A DNA stretch of 64,000 bases, from assembly GCA_949130485.1 (NCBI GenBank), contig OX422185.1:3332304-3396303 (forward strand), in the 5' to 3' direction. The notes beneath the pieces are model-generated. The model did not search any database. It saw only the letters and a program-made list of their open reading frames with translations, and was not told the DNA's origin. Positions 1 through 11,762 of this stretch are shown in pieces. This DNA comes from Agelas oroides. Lineage: Eukaryota > Porifera > Demospongiae > Agelasida > Agelasidae. The stretch's first letter is position 1. Each line of letters opens with the position of its first letter. The translations under genes were made by a program, and so were the position numbers.

Positions 1-152
1 CCCCTCCTCCTCCTCCTCCTCCTCTTCCCCCTCCTCCTCCTCCTCCTCCTCCTCCTCCTCCTCCTCCTCCTCTTCCCCCTCCTCCTCCTCCTCCTCCTCC
101 TCCTCCTTCTCCTCCTCCTCCTCCTCCTCCTCCTCCTCCTCCTCCTCCTCCC

Positions 153-183
<31 letters not shown>

Positions 184-335
184 CCCCTCCTCCTCCTCCT
201 CCTCCTCCTCCTCCTCCTCCTCCTCCCCCTCCTCCTCCTCCTCCTCCTCCTCCTCCTCTTCCTCCTCCTCCTCATCCTCCTCCTCCTCCCCCTCCTCCTT
301 CTCCTCGCCCTCTTCCTCCTCCTCTTCGTCTTCCT
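1..335. repeat. CCT/CTC trinucleotide microsatellite
   Basis: The first ~335 bases are almost pure pyrimidine on the + strand, built from tandem CCT units with scattered C-to-T and A interruptions. The tract runs up to the first recognisable splice acceptor of gene A, near 359, so it probably lies in an intron and may act as an extended polypyrimidine tract. It has no coding content of its own. Confidence 0.95.
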
Positions 336-359
336 TGTCCCACTTGTACTTACCCACAG

Positions 360-3300
360 CGAGGATGGACCCCTCTCATTGCAGCTGCCTCCAAGGACCA
401 GAGAGATGTCATCAATGTACTCCTCCAACACGGAGCAGACCCAACAGTAGTCACCATAGAGGTAGGCAACACTACATGGCTGCCGTGTTATTCTCACATG
501 ACTCACAGGTCTCACAGCTCATTTGAAATATATGGCAGTTCTGTGCATTCAAAGCATTAAGGGTGGGCCTCATGCACACTTCAAATGTAGCAAGGCAAAT
601 GAAATATGCGGATTTTTACGAGACAATTGTTGCAGGATAACTGTGTGACAACTCACATGAAAGCTGAAATGGTTATAAAATGGTTGTGACATGGTTGGTA
701 CATGACCGAGAGGTTCGATTCACTTGACTTGTATGGTTGACAGCTACAGTTTAACACATACCGTATTTATTCGAATAGACGCCACCCTCAAATAATCACC
801 ACCCTCGAATAGTAGCCGCACAATCGGAAGCTATAAGTGAAATAAATGACGCCCTCGAATAGTAGCTGCTGCGGCTAGTATACGCAGCACACGCACACAT
901 ATGCAAATAACAACGGTTACCAGGCTACCGCTAGGGCTGTTTGTGTTGTATGATTCGTTTCCATGGCTGACAGCAGGACTGAGAGGCTGTGCGTACTACT
1001 GACAGTGTCTAACAGTTGTCACTGTATTGCTCATACGTGCAGCCGTCATTGATATCTGCAGGCTTTCCAAGGAAATAAATGCCACCCTTGAGTAATAGCC
1101 GCACAAAAATGAGCAGTGAAAAAAATAATACACGCAGCGTCTGATCTAAGAAATACGGTAACATTCACATTATTGTCACATGACTTACAGCGCTCAACTT
1201 ACATCACTCACATGTCATGATATCACCACACCATACATGGATGCAATACAATTATGTTACACGTTTGAAGTTAAGTGACTGCTGCCTTATCTTCTTTACT
1301 TGGTGTATCCAGGGCTCGACAACTGCTCTCTATGAAGCAGCTAAAAAGAAGTATGTTGACAGACGTACTAACCCAAGTGACACTGTTGGCATCCTAGCAG
1401 CCGCCACGAGCAATCAAGTAGCAAAGGTAACTAATTGCTACACAAGCTTGGTAAGTTAGTTGTCCAAGTACTACTACAAGTAGTGGATGTTGCTAACATT
1501 TTGTACTGCGCAAAAGTTGGAAGACCATTAGCAGCTCCCATTACCAGTTTGTGCAATTCACTAGACCAGAGATTGTAGAGAGGAAGGAGGAAAGGAAGAG
1601 AACAGGGATGACCAAAATTCTTCCATTTGATGCACGGCTAAAAGTTCCTTGAGTTGGTAGGTGGCTTCTTGCATGTCAGTAGCTTGTACAATGACGGATA
1701 AACTGTTCTCTGGAAGAACTGTTCTAAACTTTCAAAATATGTCGGCAAAAGCTCCTAACAGAGAACATTCATCCTGCTATGTATGCTCAAAGGAAACATA
1801 TTAATATCTTGTAGGTGCAATAATATTAAGTGTTGAGTATTGATAAATGCTGTAGCTATTTGTATCTTAGGCACGGTGTTTACTGGTTATTTTTTATCAT
1901 GTTGGTAGACCCAAGGTCTCTTTCTATGCAAGAAAGTGGAGGATGTGAGGACACTTGTGCAAAATGGTGCAAGGATTGATTCACAGCGAGGGGTGAGAGA
2001 ACTAGGATTTGAGTGAAGGGAAATGAAGGAAGGTTGGGGGGGTGGGGGTGCTATAGAGAGTGGAGAGGATTTATGTGGGAGGAAGGTGAACTGGAGGTAC
2101 CAGTGAGAGGGGTAGGAGGAGGATAGAATGTGAGAGGAGAGAGAGGAAAAAGGGAGCTTGGGGACAGGGATGAAGTAAGGGTAGGAAAGGGAGGGCCTGA
2201 AAAAGGAGATGGAAGGGAAAGGACCAATAGTACGACCATCAAATCTGACTGTTAGTGATTTCTGATCAAATGTAATTTCTGTGTTGTACTATCGAACGTT
2301 ACTATACTATACTCTGCAGGATGGCTGCACACCACTGATTGTTCATTCTGAGAGGGGCAACAACAGTGTTGTCATGGAGTTGTGTAAACAGGGAGCTCTG
2401 GTCAATACTCAGGACAAGGTGAGTGTTGAGGTTGTCTGCATGCAACAACTATCAGAAAAACTGTTGTATCACCAACGGAACTCTACAGCAAACAATAACT
2501 GATAACAGCAATGATGTCTGCATGCATGTGTGACTGAATAGTTGTGTTATGTTCTTCAGACGCAACAACATATATATGAAGAGTAGCAAGTACATGCATC
2601 TTAGTACATCTTCCATCCCTTTCCTTCCTTCCTTTTCCTCCTTTCCTTCTCCACTTCCTTCCCTCTTCCCTTCCTCCCTCCCTCCCTCCCTCCCACCCTC
2701 AATTTCTTCCTCCCTTCTTCCCATCTCTCTTCCTCCCTCCTTCCCATCTCTCTTCCCACCCATTCCTCCCTCCCTCCCTCCCTCCCTCCCTCTCAGGCTG
2801 GAGTCACTTCGCTAATGAAGGCCAGCCATGCAGGTCACTTAGATGTGGTCAGGACCTTGCTGAAATATGAGGCTGGAATAGACTTAAGATGCAGGGTGAG
2901 TGAAATCTGGTTTACACATCCATATCATCCGCTGGCACTCATTTGTTTCTAAATAAATTGTTTGATCGTTTATAAAATAATTAACTTCTTTTGTCCTTCA
3001 AACTTCCAGTTGATTATGGTATTTACACTTACTCTGTGATTGTTAATTATGTTTTTTGGTACTGCATTTGGTGTTTTTAGCTTTGATTTTCCTTGATTTT
3101 CTATGTTGTATTGTTTTATGTTGTTCTGTTTTTTTTTTTTTCAGAGAGGGTTCAGTGCTCTGATGTATGCAGTACAAGGCAATCATCTTCATGTAGTAAA
3201 GGAGCTCGTGCTGTCTCAAGCAGAGTTGAAAATAAGAGATAAAGTATGTATATAAATTAAAGTAAAAGGGCTGATGGAGGGGGGGGGGGGGGGGGGGGGA

Positions 3301-3729
3301 GGTGGAGAGGAGATCCTTAGAAAGGCATACCCTGTTATATTTGATGTACAGTAAGTAATGGGATGTGGGAGAGGCTAGAGGGAATAATTTGAAGGGGGGA
3401 GACGGGGAGAGGAAGGAGGAGAACAAGATCAAAGCTTCTGGCAGCTCAAGAGCAAGTTCTGAAACTAAAGTACATTATGTAATGTGAGTAGGGAGGAGCT
3501 GGGAGAATAATACCTGTGTTGTCTGTGCTGAGCAATTACTGATTAGAATCAGTACATGTCAAGTCATATGATGGTAGCTACATATGGGCTGTTTTCCTCG
3601 TGAAAGTTAAGGTGTGGTTTACCATATCACTAGGATGGGAGGACAGCTCTTGATCTGGCAACTCTAAAGGGCTCTACTGAGATTATGGAATGCCTGCAGA
3701 GAGCTACTCCCAAGACAACCACAAGCAAT
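360..3729 (+). CDS. Gene A, ankyrin-repeat exons (5' part, gene starts outside window)
   Basis: Seven exons with AG/GT borders can be read: 360-461, 1313-1426, 1909-1992, 2320-2418, 2797-2895, 3145-3243 and 3634-3729. All are in phase 0 and open, and most are 28-38 codons, close to one 33-residue ankyrin repeat each. Ankyrin signatures are clear: GWTPLIAAA with LLQHGADP in the first exon, DGCTPLIVHSERG, HAGHLDVVRTLL, RGFSALMYAVQGNHLHVV and DGRTALDLAT. The second and third exons are weaker matches. Ankyrin arrays normally bind protein partners, here perhaps as the sensing part of a Roc-COR death-domain protein. The 5' end is missing: no initiator exon is seen before 360. Exons 360 and 1313 resemble the last ankyrin exons of gene B (55651 and 57063), so the two are paralogous. 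Exon borders are my manual reading. Confidence 0.82.
759..1160. mobile_element. Short inverted-repeat element in gene A intron
   Basis: The left end reads accgtatttattcgaat and the right end aagaaatacggt, both next to TA, consistent with a TA target duplication. Internally it repeats the theme of 'ccctcgaatagtagccgc' several times. This is a small non-autonomous element with no open frame. The superfamily is uncertain. Confidence 0.5.
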
Positions 3730-3921
3730 GTGAGTTTGAACTTTGAACTTTGAATTCAGTGCTTTGCCACTTCAGAGTGAGTGCATACATAATCAAGACA
3801 TTCCATTTATTTCCCAAATTGTGGCTTTTTGTGGATAAACACATTAGTCAGCTCTGTTACCAACTATAGATTCTCTTAACTCTGTGAAGAAAGTATTAAG
3901 TAGATAATTATGAATGTATTT

Positions 3922-4489
3922 GGGGCGAGCCTGAGCGAGCCCCACACTAGCGTGACTGCATAGCGCACGTGCGTGTGTATGCTTGCTTGCTTGCTTGCGG
4001 CCATATACCGTAACTTTTTAATGAGCACATTTAAATATTTCACGAAGACTGAACGTCCTCGGATAGTCTCGTGTCCAGCCTGCTGCCAGAGCGCAACGTC
4101 GGCGTGAAAGAAACCCGGAGCGAAGACGACTCAATTTAACGCACGCGTAGCCACTTCGGACCAGGACAGACAAGGGCAGGCTGCTCACAGACGGTACAAA
4201 TTACGCACAGTAGTTGAGTTCAAGTTGCATAATCGACACTCGAAGAGATTCACTGAGCTCATAACTTCAGTGTAAAGTTTAGTCCAAGCGTGTGTGTAGC
4301 CGTAGTAGCTTCCTTGACCGGATAAATGGCTGCAATTTGTCAGCATGTACATGAAGCCAGTATTCTTTACCACGCTCATGGAACAGCAGACATGCAGTGA
4401 CGAATCCTGCTGTTACTAACAGTGCATGGTTTGTGTGCCATGGCAAACCATTAAATCGGCAATTGCATTGCTCGCTCAGGCTCGCCCCA
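3922..4489. mobile_element. Non-autonomous element with GC-rich inverted ends
   Basis: The left end begins ggggcgagcctgagcgagc and the right end is its complement, gctcgctcaggctcgcccc. The ~570-bp body has no convincing ORF. It lies in the intron between gene A exons 3634-3729 and 4668-4742. No clear target duplication was found. Confidence 0.6.
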
Positions 4490-4667
4490 CGATGATGCAT
4501 GAATCATCTTACTAGTAGCACTGGAAATGCTGTAGTGGTGGCTTCTCTGCCTAGAATTAATGAAGAAAAACTTTGGTCGATGTTTTTCCTATTACTATTA
4601 TCACTAGTGTATAAGTGTCAGCCTTGCTAAGTACTGACATATACCATTCTCGCAAACACTCATAAAG

Positions 4668-6401
4668 GACCCATTCAACCAACTATTGGGCAACTACTTG
4701 GATAAAGCTGAAAAGGCCAAGAATGGAGCTAATGGAGCAGATGTAAGTTGTATCATTTGTAGGACTAGTGTATTAATAGAAAATTGTGACAAATGGCGGT
4801 TGTAGGTTAGGAGTCAAAGCGCTGTGGCTCTAGCCAGAAAGTTGGCAGAAACCTTGGGTTTGAATCTTGGCAATCGTCAGCTTTTAAATTTTCACATCAA
4901 ATAATTATAAGTAAGTGTAGAGGGCTGGGGATTGCAAGGGGTCAGTGTACTAGAACCTGTAGCCAGAAACCCTTGGTTTGATTGATTCTTGCAGCCACCT
5001 TCTTCCATTTCACTTCATAACATCAAGCATGTATTTCTTTAGGTCTGGTAAGTTTATTGCATAAGAGGTCTTCTCTAGCTTTCACACTACAGGCTATATG
5101 CTTGATAGCTATGCTCAACAATTATTTTCTTTCAAAGTTAAATTCAATTTTCTCTCTACATACTGTTTTTTGGACATAAAGTTTACACCCTTTCTTTTTA
5201 ACTGCTTTGGTTTGTTTCTCTAAAGGCCATGTCAACTTCAGGGGTCACTGCATCTACAAGACCCAGCCCGTCCCTTTCCAGGAGACACAAACCCAACACA
5301 AATGGTACACAACCTGATGAGTACAATACTCAGAAGGAACAACTCGAGAAGGCTTGGAAGAGAATTGCTGATCTTGAGACCAGAATACACGATCTTACTC
5401 TCCAAGCAACAATGGTAAATACTGTTTCTTAGTCGACAGTCACAACAATAGTATACAAGAGTTCTATTCTGAAACTCACTGTCACTAAATTTAGTGAAAA
5501 AAAGGGGGCCAATTACTGTGAGAGATAACAATGTACTTAATGAGAGCCTTTATCTGATATCTGCATTGAAACCGAATACAATGTACTGTACATTTCTGGC
5601 CTGCATCACTTGTAAAGCATATCCTTAGATTTTAGAACTTCAAGGATACACATTTCACTGGTATGTCAGTATCTGGTAGCATTACAAGTTCCTTATGTTT
5701 CTCTAGGAAATGGTATTCACCATGACTGTTATAAACAATAACTGCTTTACTCAAGCTAGTATGTGTGTGAAAATGTAGTTGATTACGGAAGTACACATAC
5801 AAAGCAATGATCATTGATGAAGTAAATCAGTTGTTTCTTTATACCTGGCATCCACTCCAAATATACAGGATCCTCCAAAAGATGAGGATCTCTCATTCTT
5901 AGAGAGGAAACGTCTGGAAGAAGAGTACTTGAAACTGAAAGAACAGAAGAAGAAAGCCGAGCATTATGCTGTGGAAGCAAAGCAAACCACACAGCGGGTG
6001 AGATATAATAACTCTGTATGTTGAAATTGTATAAATGGATAAATTTTCTTATTATTTTCCAAGTTAGTCTAAATTTGCGAAACTAAAAACTGAAAAATAG
6101 ACCATCTCTGTGGCTGTCTATGCATGTAAGCACTAAGCAACATACATTTTTTTCATGTAGCTGTCAGCTGAGAACTTTAAGTTGAAAGAAGATCTGAGTC
6201 GAGAGAGACACGATTATGAGTTTTCAAAAAAGGACATGCTACGAGAAATGGAGAAACAAAAGCAGATGCAATCTTCATCAAAGGACACGGCAGACGCTAA
6301 ACTGGAAGTGTTCAAAGAAGAGGTGGAGACTCGAGCTGTTCAGCTCATGCAGAAGGCATTAAAATCATCCAGAATTGGCTCAATAGGCACCGAAGATCTG
6401 A
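4668..6401 (+). CDS. Gene A, linker and coiled-coil exons
   Basis: Four exons continue the frame after the ankyrin block: 4668-4742 (begins DPFNQLLGNYL), 5226-5414, 5869-5997 and 6161-6401. The first three are phase 0. The last ends in phase 1, which is what the next exon at 7233 needs. Exon 5226 starts with a Ser/Thr/Pro-rich stretch, then charged helical sequence (EQLEKAWKRIADLETRI). Exons 5869 and 6161 are rich in Glu, Lys, Arg and Leu (RKRLEEEYLKLKEQKKKAEH) and look like an ~110-residue coiled coil, likely for oligomerisation. The exon order (ankyrin, coiled coil, Roc-COR, death domains) argues for one protein. No database match was possible; the coiled-coil call rests on composition. Confidence 0.75.
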
Positions 6402-6558
6402 GTAAGTTGTCAGTAACATGAGTGGTGTTTAGTTACTGGCTGCTGCAATTGCAAAGCAATGAATCAGACAATTGAGATTTCAAGTTAAAAATTGTAAATG
6501 TGTAAGGGTACAATAATAAGTTAAATGGCATTACTGGTAAGCTACAGCAAACATTGTA

Positions 6559-7043
6559 CAGTGGAACCGCTCTACAGTGGACACCATTGGGGACCTTATA
6601 ACGAGGTGTCCCTAACTCAGGGGCTTCTGGTATATTTCAAGTAGACGTGGTACTGCGTAATCGGGCTGTTGAGCACAACGTGGCTGTGTTTTCAGAGTTT
6701 TCCCTTGCTGTACGATGGTGGACAAGGCTAAGCAGAGGCTAGTATACTATGAGTAACAGTGCTAATCTAATGTCAAGTTGTTTAACTCCAGCAGCAATGG
6801 CGGACAATCTTGCTAGAAGGGGGATGAGTGTCCACTAAATCGGGGTCATTAAGTATTGTTTGCGTACAGTTGGGAGTGTGAAAACTGTCCATTATACGGA
6901 GTAGCGTGGTGTTTGCTATTCAGGGGTTGCTTAAGTATTGAAGTGGATTGAAGTGGATTGAAGGACAGTCAGGATTTTTGGAATTGTCTATTATATCGTG
7001 GATATCCACTGTTGAGGGGTGTCCATTAAGCGGGGTTCCACTG
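6559..7043. mobile_element. Pogo/Tigger-like short inverted-repeat element
   Basis: The ends are cagtggaacc at the left and ggttccactg at the right, each flanked by TA, as expected for TA-targeting Tc1/mariner-pogo elements. The body repeats phrases such as 'gtggacaccattggggacc' and 'ggtgtccctaactc'. It is non-autonomous (about 485 bp) and lies in the intron before the gene A Roc-COR exon. A related element is at 19705-20242. Confidence 0.65.
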
Positions 7044-7232
7044 TAAAACTTTTTTGTGTGTAGCATTTTTTATATGATCCAAGAGCTTCACATAACACCA
7101 TACATGTACATTTTGAGCTGAGTAGGTTGAATGTTGAGTTCGTTCTTCAACCAGTCAGACATAAGCGCTTAAGCCACTTTACTGCAAATACTTTTTTTTA
7201 ACAGTCACGAATATTTCATTACTGTTCTCTAG

Positions 7233-9190
7233 AAATGAATTTCAACCAGGAGAAGGTGATAGAGATCATCAGCAAGGAAAGTATTCGAGGCAATTTTCTG
7301 GTGTTGGGTGTTACAGGTCTCCCAAAGTCGGGTAAAAGTGGTCTTGTTAATGCTCTGCTTGGTGAGGGAGCAGCCAACACTCGGGTTCATTCCAGCTTGA
7401 TGGGAGACTGTCACTTCTACAGAATGGCATTGTTGAAATATCCTACTGATGAGAGTCTAGTTTGTTGTCCAGTGGACCTAACTGATATTCACACCGTTAG
7501 TATCTCACTTAGTCTCGCTCGAGTAGCAGCCCTTGCCAACAAAGAACCACATGTTGAGAGGTCACAGAGCAGTCAGCCTTATTTTGATGAAAAGCTTCTC
7601 AATGACACTTTCACTAAGATGTTTGCAGACATCCACAAAACCATGGCTAAATTTCCAGTTGGATCTGCTGCCCTCTGCAGTGGCTCTGTCACCTTTGTCA
7701 ACATCTGGAAGCTTGGACCTAATAAAGCTTTTCTTGAGGTACTGCAACGCCTTGGAAGAGAGCTCAAAAAGCTCTTACTAGTCAATGTTCTCAACCTCAA
7801 AAGAGATGCTGATCACATGGGTAACCCTCCAGAATTGGTAGAGCATAAGGTAGACAAAACGTTCATGAAGAGAAGGCCTCGAGTTGACTATTCTACAAGA
7901 ATAGCTGGTATTCCAGCAAGCATGGCCCTTGTTGAGAAACAGCCAAGGACTTTGTACGCTCTGACACATGCAGATAAATTTGACAATGAGAAAGAACGAA
8001 AAGAAGCTGTAGAGAAAGTCAGAAATGCTGTTCATAATAGTGCAACTGAAGCCGGCATATCAGAAGCTATTCACCCCCAAATGTTGCCAATCAATACCAA
8101 AAGTGAAGAAGATGTCAAATTGTTGGAAAAAGCCATTGAAGAAATGGTTGAAAAGCAAGGAAGGTTTGTTTATGACATGCCTCTAAAGTGGTTGTTCTTC
8201 CGTGCTGCCCTATCACATTATGCAAAGGAAAAGAAAACTTTCTATATCACACGAGACAAGTTTGATGAAATTGCTCACGAGTGTTGGATTAAGACAGAAG
8301 ATGAAATTGAAAAGTTTATACAGGTTTATCGAGAAGGTTGCAGCCTACTCAGCTCTCCTGATATTCCAGTTCTCCACTCCAATATCATCATTAAACCGGT
8401 CCAATTTCTCCATGGTTTTGAAAAGCTTTACTACACTGACGCATTATTTCCACCAGGTAGAAATAACGTAGCACCATCAGAGAGTATCAGAGAGCATGCA
8501 AGAGAAAGCTTCAAGAAAGGTATCTTATGCAACAACCTAGCAAGAAAGCTGTGGGAAAATGACACCAACCTTTACCTTGAAGTGCTTGAATACAGTGGAT
8601 TCATGACTAGCCTCAACAGTTACAAAGAATGCTGTCCTGTCTGTAATGATCCAACCTGCTTCTTTGCACCTACACTGCGATCTGAGATGTGGGAGGAAGA
8701 ACCATCTCCTGACTCCCTCTTCATCACTTGCAGCACCGATTACATCGCACTGCAGCTACAATCACAATATGTGAAGCATATGCCGGACTACTTCCCACAA
8801 GTACAGCTCAAGAAAGTCCCCTACCACAATGCAATCTCTTTTGTCCACAATTATGAGCAAAAAATGATCACCATCGATGTTATTTTTCACAACGATGCAG
8901 TTGAAATCCGAGTGAGTCCTCATGTTAAAAACAGACTAATGATTGGTGAAATTCATAGCAAGCTGAAATCACTCAGTGTCGAGATCTTTGACCGAGTCTC
9001 AGTCAAAATGCCAGAAATGAGATTTGATTTGGCTGTCGCTTGTCCAAATTCAGAATCCGCGCCAAATCGTACTCACTTCATGCCATTCCACATTTGTGCA
9101 GTGTGTGTAGACCAATTAATCTGTACAGTCTGCAAGTCAGAAATGCCAGTCAGTCCAGAAAAAAAGCTTTGGATTAATGCTGCATATTTG
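7233..9190 (+). CDS. Gene A, Roc-COR GTPase exon
   Basis: A single 652-codon exon is bounded by acceptor ctctag and donor gtaagt. Near the N-terminus a P-loop is intact (GLPKSGKSG, about residues 29-37 of the exon). A THAD motif (LYALTHADKFD) fits the base-specifying G4 position. The usual switch-II DxxG is not recognisable: at the expected place the sequence reads NIWKLGPNK. A COR-like region follows (begins MPLKWLFFRAAL, continues with FYITRDKFDEIAHEC, and has SNIIIKPVQFLHGF). Roc-COR tandems are dimerising GTPase modules known from LRRK, DAPK1 and MASL proteins. No LRR or kinase is present. The last third has Cys-rich pairs (CCPVCNDPTC; CAVCVDQLICTVC) that could bind metal. Gene B carries the paralogous exon at 41164-43082, ending at the equivalent place. 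Confidence 0.82.
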
Positions 9191-9349
9191 GTAAGTATAA
9201 ACAATTTAGATAAAATATGAATATGACCATGTGGAAGTGTTGATTTTGTACATAATCACATACTTATGGCTTTTCTAGACCCTTACATGTACTTTTCAAC
9301 CTACCAACAAACCAACCTAGAGTCCATCCTGTCTGTTTATTCCTTGTAG

Positions 9350-9380
9350 GGACCAAAGTCATTTGCCATGGCACAGTATG
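9350..9380 (+). CDS. Gene A, possible 31-nt linker exon
   Basis: This short stretch lies between acceptor ttgtag and donor gtaagt and encodes GPKSFAMAQY, ending in phase 1. Gene B has a linker exon of the same kind (43421-43463, also phase 1 at its end) between its Roc-COR and death-domain exons, which supports the call. The next exon as I read it needs a different phase, so the joining here is unresolved (see the finding on the nearby element insertion). Confidence 0.45.
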
Positions 9381-9570
9381 GTAAGTGTGTATTTGTTTAC
9401 CAATATTAGATCCTCCCCCCACCTCCTCATCTCCAAACACACACACACGCAATCATGTCATGTCACAGTAGTACCATGTGCATTTACTTAACAGCCAAAA
9501 TATGGCACTGAACTTTTCAGTGGTGCTGAATGCAACTTCAATGGCCACTGACATTTTTTCTGACCCAAAC

Positions 9571-10263
9571 TAGCCTCGTTCCCAGGCCCTCGCCCACCTT
9601 CCCGTCGCTTGCAGTACGGTTAAGCGGGAGAGCAGAGGAGGTCGGACACGGTTGAACTTTACTAATTAAAATGGCTGAGGTCACACTAATTGATCTTGGA
9701 TATTGCAAGGTAGAAAGCTTTTTAGCTTTTTCTATGACTTGCCCCAGCCTTGAATTTTGATTTGAAAACTGGGGCCCCCCTCAGTAAAAGTCGAGAGAGC
9801 TAGTCTGTTGAGCTACGCAAAATCAATTAGTGTGACCTCAGCCATTTTAATTAGTAAAGTTCAACCGTGTCCGACCTCCTCTGGCGGGAGAGGGCCTGGT
9901 ACATTTTCTCACGTGAGTGACGTCACAGGTAGAAAGACAGTAGATTGAACATGGGCGAGCACGACTAAAATGTTGCTGTGTGTCTTCACTGTTTTGCCTT
10001 GGTAAAACTCTCTGTCCACCCGACTGTCTCGTGAAGAGCGACATAAAATCGCCTTCATGCGCTGCCATCTTTTGACTCGGAATAGTCGCGCTCTAGTGTG
10101 TGCATGTGCGCGAAGTTGTTTGTGGTTTACGTGACGCCCACACTCACATACGTAATTTGCCCTGTACATGACGTCATTCACGTGAGAAAATGTACCAGGC
10201 CCTCTCCAGCTTAATCGTACTGCAAGCGACTGGAAGCTGGGTGAGGGCCTGGGAACGAGGCTA
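9571..10263. mobile_element. Mutator-like non-autonomous element with 9-bp target duplication
   Basis: The ends are tagcctcgttcccaggcc and its complement ggcctgggaacgaggcta. The flanks carry the same 9 bases, gacccaaac, at 9562-9570 and 10264-10272. Subterminal sequence is also inverted (cttgcagtacggttaagc against the complement near 10207-10230). A 9-bp duplication is typical of the Mutator superfamily. It lies immediately upstream of the first death-domain exon of gene A. A second element is nested inside it. Confidence 0.82.
9633..9883. mobile_element. Nested foldback element with 9-bp target duplication
   Basis: A 251-bp insertion starts cagaggaggtcggacacgg and ends with its complement. 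The inverted ends extend to about 60 bases each. The host element's 9 bases gcgggagag are duplicated at 9624-9632 and 9884-9892, so this element inserted into an existing copy of the TAGCCTCG family. Confidence 0.8.
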
Positions 10264-10286
10264 GACCCAAACTATATATTGTTTCA

Positions 10287-10583
10287 ATGAGCAGTGAAAC
10301 CACATATCACCACACATCTTATTTGGTAGATCGCCTCACTTTGGATGAGCTAGAAAAGGTGGCTGACACCTTGTGTGAAGACACCGAAGTCAAAAATCTT
10401 GGACCCTTCATGGGAATCTCTGCAGATGAGGTGAAGCAGCTTGTTAAACACCACAACAATAGATCCTTGGTGGATAAGCTGAGAGAGCAGCAGGAGAGAT
10501 CAGAATGCTGCACGAAAAAATGTTTTGCAGTTGGTCTGATGAAAGCTGGGTGCTATCGACAGTCACTAACATTGGAACCCGGT
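10287..10583 (+). CDS. Gene A, first death-domain-like exon
   Basis: This open stretch encodes about 99 residues and ends with donor gtaagc in phase 1, which fits the next exon at 11233. The helical core reads LTLDELEKVADTLC, then MGISADEVKQLVKHH, LVDKLREQQERS and AVGLMKAGCYRQSL. This is compatible with a death-fold bundle but lacks a clear central Trp, so the match is weaker than the next exon. The true 5' border is unclear: candidate AG acceptors at 10290-10294 leave a phase that does not match the upstream exon, and the nearby element at 9571-10263 may have disturbed it. Position after Roc-COR matches the death domain in gene B. Confidence 0.6.
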
Positions 10584-11232
10584 TGTAAGCAAGAATAACA
10601 TTGACTATGTGTGTGTGTCGTAAGCTTTAACATTGTCTACTTGATTATCATTGCTCACATGCACGTACTATAAAGTGGTGATTGTGCAAACCATGATCTA
10701 TTACTAATTGTGTGTGGCAGTCAAAGGTAGAAAGCGAGTATTATCCTGGAACAGTCAGTGATTGCATTGAATTATGCAACAGGATAATATCTGATTATTG
10801 TTCGGGACTGCTAACCTCACCTCGTTCAAAGGCCACTCCCAGATTTCATCTCGCACCTGTGGAGAAAAACCCAATAAAATCTGGGAGTGGCCTGGGAATG
10901 AGGCTACAGGATTGCCACATATATGTATATGGTACCCACTACCACTTTTTGTGTTTAGTGGCTTGGAAATGTGGGGTGAAAATCTTGTTGCTATGGCAAT
11001 GGGTACCTTATATATGTAAACAATAGACTCTTGAGAGTGACAGAAATGAATAGAAAAACATATTGGTAGGACTATTATATCTACACTGTTGTGTAATTCA
11101 TGATTATCTGAATGGAATTCGGTTTTAGTCTAAATATACTAGTACTTGATTAGACCCTTTGTATGCGTATTTATTACTGTGTATAGTAAAACAGTAATAA
11201 CAAGTGTGAATTGTACTTTTCATTTCCTGCAG

Positions 11233-11761
11233 TGTTTGAGGTTGATTTGCAGGGAGGAAAGGATCAGTTGCTGGAGAGAGAATTAGCCACCGTCGCCTCC
11301 CACATCAGTGATTGGGAACAACTAGCGCACGCCCTGAATGTAGCAGAGTGTGTGCGTGACATTCAAGACAAGTTTAGAAGGAGTAAAATCGAGTGCTGTA
11401 CCCGAATGCTGAGAGTGTGGTATCACAACTACGAGAGTGGTGGGTGGGAAGAATCAGCAAGAGAGCATCTGACACGACAACTGAAGGAAGCTGGCTATGA
11501 GGGTGCTGCCACCTTCCTAGAGACAGGGTAAGGACAAGACATACATTCTCCTATGTATATGGTTTACGTTGTGAAGCTGTAGCACTGTTGTAACAGTGTG
11601 TGCATGAAGATGATAGTATGCATGAAGATGATAGTATGTTATGAGCTCTAATAGGAGGAACCAAAATTTACGTTTGGAGCTCAAGTGAAATATCAGTGAA
11701 TGATTTATGGTACCTTTCATTTCATTTCTTCTTCAGAGTGATGGAAACCTTTGTCAAATAA
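11233..11761 (+). CDS. Gene A, C-terminal death domain and last exon
   Basis: Exon 11233-11527 begins after acceptor cctgcag and splices (donor gtaagg, phase 2) to a last short exon 11737-11761 that adds VMETFVK and a TAA stop. The domain is a good death-domain match: DWEQLAHALNVAECVRDI, then ECCTRMLRVWY and LTRQLKEAGYEGAATFL, with the usual WeqLA and LkxAGy positions. Death domains recruit adaptors through death-fold contacts in apoptotic or immune signalling. Together with the upstream exons this gives ankyrin, coiled coil, Roc-COR, DD, DD, a DAPK1-like order without the kinase. Reading through the donor instead would stop two codons later at 11529-11531. Confidence 0.8.
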
Positions 11762-11762
11762 A
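11757..11762 (+). promoter_or_regulatory. AATAAA polyadenylation signal overlapping gene A stop codon
   Basis: The canonical hexamer AATAAA includes the TAA stop of the last gene A exon (11759-11761). If it is used, the 3' UTR would be only about 10-30 nt long. Confidence 0.5.

Noticed and set aside
2452-2815. Open frames on both strands in a CCTCCC-rich tract
   Set aside because: They are low-complexity products (Ser/Pro/Phe or Gly/Glu/Arg) of a polypyrimidine tract ahead of an exon acceptor.
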